A stretch of 10,489 nucleotides of DNA, taken from the NCBI GenBank assembly GCA_034178965.1, contig JAXFQM010000156.1, forward strand, positions 1 to 10,489, read 5' to 3'. Positions 6,498 through 10,489 of this stretch are shown here, piece by piece. The first letter of the stretch is position 1, and each line of letters opens with the position of its first letter. The notes under the pieces were generated by a model that was given only the letters and a program-made list of their open reading frames with translations, made no database searches and had not been told where the DNA came from. Source of the DNA: Colimorpha sp034178965. Lineage in GTDB: Bacteria; Bacteroidota; Bacteroidia; Bacteroidales; P3. Position numbers and translations under genes: made by a program.

Positions 6498-7718
6498 TTA
6501 GAGCATTTCCGCAAGATGGCGCACAATGTCGCGTGCCACTTCTTGTTTGCTTTTCAGTTTGCCGCGTAAGGTCGTGCCATCGCGGTCTACAATGGTTACG
6601 AGGTTGGTATCTGTTTCGAAGCCAGCACCCTTGTCACGCAGGCTGTTCAGCACGATGAAATCGAGGTTCTTCTTTTTTAGTTTGCTGTTGGCGTTTTCCA
6701 GTTCGTTGTTGGTCTCCAGTGCGAAGCCCACCAGACGTTGCTGACTTGTTTTCATGCCGCCCAGCGTGGCCAGTATGTCGGGGTTTTGCACCATAGTTAA
6801 CGTCATGGTGTCGTTGTCACCACGTTTCTTGATTTTGTATTCTTTAGGGTCGATGGGGCGGAAATCGGCTACGGCGGCTGCTAATATGGCCGCGTGGCAG
6901 TGGGGAAACGTCTTGGTGCAAGCGTCATACATTTGCAGGGCGCTTTCCACGTCCACCCTGGACACATTAGGGGGAGTGGGCAGTGCCGTGGGGCCGGCCA
7001 CCAGCGTTACTTCCGCTCCAGCCTCGGCCAAGGCTTCCGCCAGGGCGAACCCCATCTTTCCAGAGGAAAGGTTTCCAATGAAGCGCACGGCATCTATGCG
7101 CTCGTGGGTAGGGCCTGCGGTAACCAGCACTTTCTTTCCTTGACATCCTGTTGCGCTTTGCGTGGCAAGGGTTGGTTGTTTGCCTTTTGTCGCAAGGCGT
7201 TGCAGGTGGTCAAATATTTCTTCGGGTTCGGCCATGCGCCCTTTGCCCATGGTGCCGCAGGCCAATTCGCCCGTGGCGGGTTCGATAAACAGCACGCCGT
7301 CTCTCTTCAATGTCTCAATATTGCGTTTCACGGCGGGGTTTTCCCACATTTGCGTGTTCATGGCGGGGCACATCACCACGTTTTTCCCTGTGAAGGCTAG
7401 CAGCAGTGTGCTCAATGCATCATCGGCAATGCCATTGGCCATTTTGCCGATGATGTTTGCGCTGGCGGGAGCCACCACCATGGTGTCACCCCAGTCTTTT
7501 AGGCTAATGTGTTCGGTGCTGCGGTCGTTGGAGGGGGAGAAGAGGTCGGAGTATACTTTTCGCTCGCTCAGCGTTTCCAGCGTCAGCGGCGACACGAATT
7601 GCAACGCGTGGCTGGTGGCGGCGCACTGCACGTTGAAACCTGCTTTCTTCAGCAGGCGCAGCAGCAGGGGTGCCTTGTAGGCCGCTATGCCTCCAGTGAT
7701 GCCGAGGATGAGGTTCAT
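6498..7718 (-). CDS. coaBC: Bifunctional phosphopantothenoylcysteine decarboxylase / phosphopantothenate-cysteine ligase
   Basis: CoaBC makes 4'-phosphopantetheine precursor for coenzyme A: the C-terminal CoaB half joins cysteine to phosphopantothenate with CTP, and the N-terminal FMN-binding CoaC half decarboxylates the product. The length (406 residues) is normal. CoaC features are GITGGIAAYK (6-15), the active-site His70 in STEHISL, PAMNTQMWENP (118-128) and the substrate-flap Cys154 in ACGTMGKGRM. CoaB features are VTAGPTHERID (199-209), IGNLSSGKMG (214-223) including the conserved Asn216, AAAVADFRP (280-288), and the lysine cluster KIKK (295-298). The linker at about 174-194 is low in complexity. 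The ATG at 7718 is the canonical family start and has an AGGAAA-like sequence close upstream, unusual beside its SD-less neighbours. A tiny ATG-CCA-TGA frame overlaps this start. Confidence 0.97.
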   Translation of the reverse strand: MNLILGITGGIAAYKAPLLLRLLKKAGFNVQCAATSHALQFVSPLTLETLSERKVYSDLFSPSNDRSTEHISLKDWGDTMVVAPASANIIGKMANGIADDALSTLLLAFTGKNVVMCPAMNTQMWENPAVKRNIETLKRDGVLFIEPATGELACGTMGKGRMAEPEEIFDHLQRLATKGKQPTLATQSATGCQGKKVLVTAGPTHERIDAVRFIGNLSSGKMGFALAEALAEAGAEVTLVAGPTALPTPPNVSRVDVESALQMYDACTKTFPHCHAAILAAAVADFRPIDPKEYKIKKRGDNDTMTLTMVQNPDILATLGGMKTSQQRLVGFALETNNELENANSKLKKKNLDFIVLNSLRDKGAGFETDTNLVTIVDRDGTTLRGKLKSKQEVARDIVRHLAEML

Positions 7719-7941
7719 GGCATTTCCTTTTTTGTATGGTTTGTTGGGCTCGTTGCTTTGAGAGGGTGGCAGTAGACAATTAACGCCGCCACGGGGATGC
7801 CCTTTGTTATGGGCGTGGCCAGGGCGAGTTGTTTTTTGCGCCTTTTATGGCCGAGGGCGGTAGGAGGTTTTTGGGGGTGTGTGGTTCGCCTCAAGCCGAG
7901 CCTTGTGTGGCGGCGACTTGCATGGGTTGTGCGGAAGGGAA
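7719..7941 (-). other. Unassigned 223-nt gap between the omega gene and coaBC
   Basis: No recognised gene lies here. On the minus strand one frame is free of stop codons across the whole gap and ends in a TGA at 7717-7715 that overlaps the coaBC ATG in an ATGA arrangement. Its only plausible starts are non-ATG (for example GTG at 7792, giving about 25 residues), and the translation is rich in Thr, Pro, Lys and Arg without similarity that I recognise. No TAnnTTTG promoter for coaBC is seen in the gap, so the downstream genes probably rely on read-through from bamD. In other Bacteroidetes, other small genes or an exonuclease gene can stand between omega and coaBC; this could be a remnant, but I cannot show it. 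Confidence 0.35.
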
Positions 7942-8340
7942 TTATTGGTTGCCCTCTTCGCGTTCCGCGCTTTCCACTATGCGGTTTTCTTCCGTCTCCA
8001 ACTTGAGTGATTCGCGTATTTCTTTGCTGGGGTTGCGGAAGTAGATTTTGTCGTCCAGGTATTCCTGTGTGGCTACCAATGTGGGTTTAGGTTCGCGTTC
8101 GCTTTGGCGTACCAATTCCACCTGCTCGCGATTTTCGAAATTGTCCTCCAATCCATCGAAGGTGGAAGAGAGTTCATCCAGTTTGTTGTGCAATTCCTTT
8201 TTCCCCTCGGCTGCTATTTGGTTGGCCCTTTTGGAGAGGATGGCCACGCTTTCGTAGATGTTTTCGGTTCCCTTGCTTAAGTCGTAGATGTTGCGCGTGA
8301 CGATCACGGTGGAGGCCTTTTGCTTTTCTTTGTTTTCCAT
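7942..8340 (-). CDS. rpoZ: RNA polymerase omega subunit (RpoZ/Rpb6-like, Bacteroidetes form)
   Basis: The omega subunit clamps the beta' C-terminus and aids RNA polymerase assembly. The 132-residue product has the Bacteroidetes pattern: VTRNIYDLSKGTENIYESVAI followed by LSKRANQIAAEGKKEL, where the S(K)RANQI segment matches the omega/Rpb6 helix that contacts beta'. Next come FENREQVELVRQSEREPKPTLVATQEYLDDKIYFRNP, a stretch I associate with this family. The C-terminal tail (about 110-132) is acidic and beyond the usual core. I place the start at the ATG at 8340 (MENKEKQKAST) because it gives the normal N-terminus; the frame stays open upstream to 8415 but that would overlap the end of bamD. It lies 37 nt after bamD, and the bamD-omega pair is a recurrent Bacteroidetes arrangement, so the two are very likely cotranscribed. 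Confidence 0.87.
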   Translation of the reverse strand: MENKEKQKASTVIVTRNIYDLSKGTENIYESVAILSKRANQIAAEGKKELHNKLDELSSTFDGLEDNFENREQVELVRQSEREPKPTLVATQEYLDDKIYFRNPSKEIRESLKLETEENRIVESAEREEGNQ

Positions 8341-8377
8341 TTTAGGTAATTGAAGATGAAGATATTGTTTCGTGTGA

Positions 8378-9199
8378 TTATTTTTCCTCGTAGGTGCCGT
8401 CTTCGATGGACGCAATGATGGCTTTGCTGTCGGAATAGATTTTCTGCGCCTGTTTGATGTATTTGCTGTCGCTGAACAGGGCGTAAAAGCGGTCGAAGTC
8501 GTTCACGGCCACTTGTAGGCGTTCCTTCACTTTGTCTTTGCGGCTGTTGGCACCATATTCGTAGGCGCTGCGCAGTGCGTAGAACATGGCGTCTTCGCGG
8601 AGGGGGCTGTCGGGATAGTTATTCAAGAATTCGTTTAAGGCCACGTATGCGGCACGGTATTCCTCAATGTTGTAATAGCCCACGGCAATTTCGTAGTCCT
8701 TGCGCATGAGTTTGCCTCGCAGCACGTCGAGGTATTTGTTCACTTCAGGTATGTGCACGCTTTGTGGGTAGCGTTCGGAGAAACGCTCCAGCGCGTCCAC
8801 TGCATTGTGTGTCAAACTTTGGTCCAGTGAATATTCGGGCGACTCCAGGTATTGGCAGTGGGCAAATTGGAATGCGGCCTCTTCGGCCCGCGAACTGTAG
8901 GGGTAGCGGCGCATGAAATTGTTCAACTGGTATGCCGCGCTATAGTATGAGCCTTGCTTGATAAGGCATTGTGCATAGTACCAGTTGACATCTTCGGCCA
9001 ATTCCTTGCCGTGGTAGTACAACTGAATATTTTCGAATAGTTGGGTGGCCCTCGTGTAACTGCCTTCCTCGAAATATTTCACTGCAGCGGCGTATTTTGC
9101 ATCGTAATCGTTGCTTTTTAGCAGGCCGTTGTAGCCATTGCATCCGCCTAAAGACATGATGCTCATTATTATTAGGGTAAAGCTAAAGTTCTTTTTCAT
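8378..9199 (-). CDS. bamD: Outer membrane protein assembly factor BamD (lipoprotein)
   Basis: BamD is the essential TPR lipoprotein of the BAM complex, which inserts beta-barrel proteins into the outer membrane from its periplasmic face. The 273-residue product begins with a lipoprotein signal, MKKNFSFTLIIMSIMS, and a lipobox LGGC with the lipidated Cys at position 20. Repeating helical TPR-like units follow from about residue 30 to 260, including AVKYFEEGSYTRATQLFENI, YYAQCLIKQGSYYSAAYQLNNF and YYNIEEYRAAYVALNEFL. This matches the YfiO/BamD family in size and layout. The start at 9199 is chosen because it gives the lipoprotein signal and because the promoter -7 box lies just upstream. The same frame happens to be open for another 161 codons up to 9682, but that stretch is not protein-like and would abolish the signal sequence. 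It is the first gene of the minus-strand cluster. Confidence 0.93.
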   Translation of the reverse strand: MKKNFSFTLIIMSIMSLGGCNGYNGLLKSNDYDAKYAAAVKYFEEGSYTRATQLFENIQLYYHGKELAEDVNWYYAQCLIKQGSYYSAAYQLNNFMRRYPYSSRAEEAAFQFAHCQYLESPEYSLDQSLTHNAVDALERFSERYPQSVHIPEVNKYLDVLRGKLMRKDYEIAVGYYNIEEYRAAYVALNEFLNNYPDSPLREDAMFYALRSAYEYGANSRKDKVKERLQVAVNDFDRFYALFSDSKYIKQAQKIYSDSKAIIASIEDGTYEEK

Positions 9200-9204
9200 G
9201 ATTG

Positions 9205-9236
9205 CAAAATTACGAATTTTTTTCGACATATCCAAA
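9205..9236 (-). promoter_or_regulatory. Consensus Bacteroidetes promoter directly in front of bamD
   Basis: On the minus strand TTTG (9236-9233), a 20-nt spacer and TAATTTTG (9212-9205) match the Bacteroidetes consensus exactly. Only 5 nt separate the -7 box from the bamD ATG at 9199, so transcription should begin at or within a few bases of the start codon. This is the only clear promoter I see for the bamD-omega-coaBC-transglycosylase-uvrA-DUF819 series. Confidence 0.78.
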
Positions 9237-9507
9237 AAATAAATATGCAAAGTTTCCGTGCGCGAAGAAAATTTATGAAGGCTACCAAGCGCGGCTGTTG
9301 AAATGAGTGAAATAGGGCGTGTTAAGGAGTTTTTCCCGTCTCTGCCAATTTTCCCAAAAGAAGAGAGGGAGGGCTTTTGATTCAAACGGATACGACATTG
9401 GGCACCCCGTTTTGCTATGCCCTTGCGTGTCGCGCCCCCAAGGGACAATAGGCACCCTGTGGTGTACACGGAACCGTAGTGACGTCGAAGGCATGCGGAT
9501 GCGGAGA

Positions 9508-9545
9508 CAGCACTGACCCTGCACCGAGGCGGCAGGTGAGTGCTG
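9508..9545. repeat. Nested inverted repeat (possible RNA hairpin)
   Basis: The outer arms CAGCACT (9508-9514) and AGTGCTG (9539-9545) pair perfectly over 7 bp. Inside, CCTGC (9518-9522) pairs with GCAGG (9532-9536), giving a 12-bp two-part stem with a small internal loop and a 9-nt terminal loop. No T tract follows on either strand, so it does not look like a simple terminator. Confidence 0.5.
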
Positions 9546-9572
9546 CCATGGTGCTGCCATGGTGCTGGCATG
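9540..9572. repeat. Three tandem copies of an 11-bp unit
   Basis: The unit GTGCTGCCATG occurs at 9540-9550 and 9551-9561 and again with one change (GTGCTGGCATG) at 9562-9572. It overlaps the right arm of the nested inverted repeat. With 11 bp, about one helical turn, the copies face the same side of the helix, which would suit a repeated protein site, but a slippage-generated repeat is just as likely. Confidence 0.7.
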
Positions 9573-9794
9573 CCGCTTCTGCGAGTGGCAGAGGATGGGG
9601 TGCAGGGAGTGGGCCGACGCGTCAATGCACGGCGAGAGCAACTTTTAAGAAAAGGGACGACACCGTGGGTACCGTGAGTCAAACAAGGCGGCGGCCGAAT
9701 AGCGTAAACCTTTTCATGACACCTAAAGCCCCCTAAAAATGAGGATGCACTTCGCTTTCAAGGGCATCGGGGAAGGCAAAAAGAGAAGTATCGT

Positions 9795-9809
9795 GCGGCA
9801 AAGTGCCGC
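9795..9809. repeat. Short perfect hairpin
   Basis: GCGGCA (9795-9800) and TGCCGC (9804-9809) form a 6-bp GC-rich stem with a 3-nt loop. It has no T tract after it, and its role is unknown. Confidence 0.45.
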
Positions 9810-9947
9810 CCAGCGCAAGCGCAGCATATGTTTTACGGCAAGCAGGGTTTTACGGGCCTTTCTCCGTAGCGCCCTTTCGGCAGCATTAAAGGCTATCCGT
9901 GGGCACTTTGCACTTGCCGTCCCGACCCTTGGGGAAAAGCAACTTTT

Positions 9948-9980
9948 TTTCATCCATATCGTTTTTTTTTCGTAACTTTG
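9948..9980 (+). promoter_or_regulatory. Promoter for guaA
   Basis: The -7 element TAACTTTG (9973-9980) is an exact TAnnTTTG match, 17 nt before the guaA ATG. At the -33 position there is only TTTC (9948-9951, spacer 21 nt), one base off TTTG. The spacer carries a run of nine T (9962-9970) and another T7 run ends at 9950. The transcript would have a leader of only about 10-14 nt, too short to hold a riboswitch. Confidence 0.68.
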
Positions 9981-9997
9981 CAGAACATAAACACATT

Positions 9998-10489
9998 ATG
10001 AATATGGATACCATTATCATCTTAGACTTTGGCTCTCAATACACTCAGCTCATCGCACGCAAAGTGCGTGAGATGAACATTTACTGCGAAATACATCCCT
10101 ATAACAAAATTCCGGCCTTGAACAGCAATGTGAAAGGTGTCATCTTTAGCGGCAGCCCCTTCAGTTGCAACGACCCCGACGCGCCGGTGCCCAATATGGA
10201 CGGTATCAAGGGAAAACTGCCCTTGCTGGGGGTGTGCTACGGTGCGCAATACCTCGCCAAATGGGGCGGAGGCATCGTGGGACAAAGCCACACGCGCGAA
10301 TATGGTCGTGCCAACCTCTGTCGCATAGACCGCGAAAGTCTCCTAATGAAAGGAGTGCCCGACGGCAGCCAGGTGTGGATGAGCCACGGCGACACCATAC
10401 AAAGTTTGCCCGAGAATTATACCTGCATTTGTAGTACCGACAACGTGCACTATGCCGGATACCACATAGAGGGAGAAGATACCTATGCC
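9998..10489 (+). CDS. guaA: GMP synthase (glutamine-hydrolysing), N-terminal part
   Basis: GuaA converts XMP to GMP using glutamine and ATP. The 164 codons present cover most of the class I glutamine amidotransferase domain, which releases ammonia from glutamine for the ATP-pyrophosphatase domain that lies beyond the window. Visible marks are TIIILDFGSQYTQLIARKVRE near the start (IILDFGSQ is the family opener), VKGVIFSGSP (oxyanion-loop glycines), the nucleophile Cys in LLGVCYGAQ, TREYGRA and QVWMSHGD. These fit GuaA rather than CarA, TrpG or PyrG. The His-Glu partners of the catalytic Cys have not been reached. The reading frame is still open at base 10489, so the gene is cut by the window edge, not broken. 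ATG at 9998 is preferred; a second in-frame ATG follows at 10004. It is divergent from bamD. Confidence 0.95.
   Translation, partial: MNMDTIIILDFGSQYTQLIARKVREMNIYCEIHPYNKIPALNSNVKGVIFSGSPFSCNDPDAPVPNMDGIKGKLPLLGVCYGAQYLAKWGGGIVGQSHTREYGRANLCRIDRESLLMKGVPDGSQVWMSHGDTIQSLPENYTCICSTDNVHYAGYHIEGEDTYA

Larger units (their letters stand above)
9200..9997. other. Divergent bamD-guaA intergenic region (798 nt) with no convincing gene
   Basis: The two ends hold the bamD and guaA promoters. The roughly 730 nt between them contain several open frames on both strands (for example plus 9479-9736 and 9739-9975, minus 9282-9641), but the translations are Arg/Pro/Ser/Cys-rich, overlap each other in different frames, and show no domain I recognise. 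The base composition allows long chance frames. I looked for tmRNA, RNase P, SRP RNA, a second tRNA and a purine riboswitch and saw no hallmark of any. It does contain a nested inverted repeat (9508-9545), an 11-bp tandem repeat (9540-9572), a short stem (9795-9809) and a spaced duplication of TTTTACGG (9831-9838, 9848-9855). A structured noncoding RNA or degraded element is possible but unproven. Confidence 0.5.

Noticed and set aside
8341..8415. 25-codon upstream extension of the omega gene
   Set aside because: It overlaps the end of bamD and adds a non-conserved basic stretch; the ATG at 8340 gives the normal family N-terminus.
9200..9682. 161-codon in-frame extension upstream of bamD
   Set aside because: It would remove the lipoprotein signal and lipobox, passes through the promoter, and its Arg/Ser/Pro/Cys-rich translation is not protein-like.
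9739..9975. 78-residue plus-strand open frame before guaA
   Set aside because: It runs into the guaA promoter T tract, has an opposite-strand open frame over the same bases, and has an Arg/Ala-rich composition typical of chance frames.
9981..9997. Purine riboswitch in the guaA leader
   Set aside because: The predicted leader is only about 10-14 nt, and no aptamer-like conserved core is seen upstream.

Overview
The window looks like a conserved chromosomal segment from a member of the Bacteroidota, most likely order Bacteroidales and Prevotella-like. Three things point there. The promoters match the Bacteroidetes pattern TTTG, about 20 nt, then TAnnTTTG. Start codons mostly lack Shine-Dalgarno sequences. 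Several proteins have typical Bacteroidetes forms: an RpoZ-like omega subunit directly downstream of a BamD lipoprotein, and an LspA with a long segment between its two catalytic aspartates. The genus is an inference from gene content.

Left end, plus strand (1-1053): the 3' part of lspA (lipoprotein signal peptidase), then tRNA-Phe(GAA) behind a near-perfect promoter and followed by a probable intrinsic terminator. Next come a perfect 9-bp inverted repeat and a small hotdog-fold acyl-CoA thioesterase whose real start is at 649. A convergent gap (1054-1285) holds a GC-rich palindrome that may end transcription from both sides.

Middle, minus strand, read right to left (9199 down to 1286): bamD, an rpoZ-like omega gene, a 223-nt gap, coaBC (coenzyme A synthesis), a GH23 lytic transglycosylase, uvrA (nucleotide excision repair) and a DUF819 membrane protein. 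The last gene starts with GTG two bases after the uvrA stop. I recognise one strong promoter for the cluster, immediately in front of bamD. It lies so close to the ATG that the bamD transcript should be leaderless or nearly so. Spacings of 2 to 51 nt elsewhere suggest cotranscription, although internal promoters that do not fit the consensus cannot be excluded. The set mixes outer-membrane assembly, transcription, cofactor synthesis, wall turnover and DNA repair, a housekeeping assortment rather than one pathway.

Right end: a 798-nt divergent intergenic region with no convincing gene but with nested inverted repeats and an 11-bp tandem repeat. It is followed by the guaA promoter and the first 164 codons of guaA (GMP synthase glutaminase domain), cut by the window edge.

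I found no defence system, mobile element, CRISPR array or clear new multi-gene system. The points most worth a second look are the bamD-guaA intergenic region, the basic tail with an AT-hook-like motif on UvrA, the near-leaderless bamD promoter, and the stop-free gap whose reading frame ends in an ATGA overlap with coaBC.
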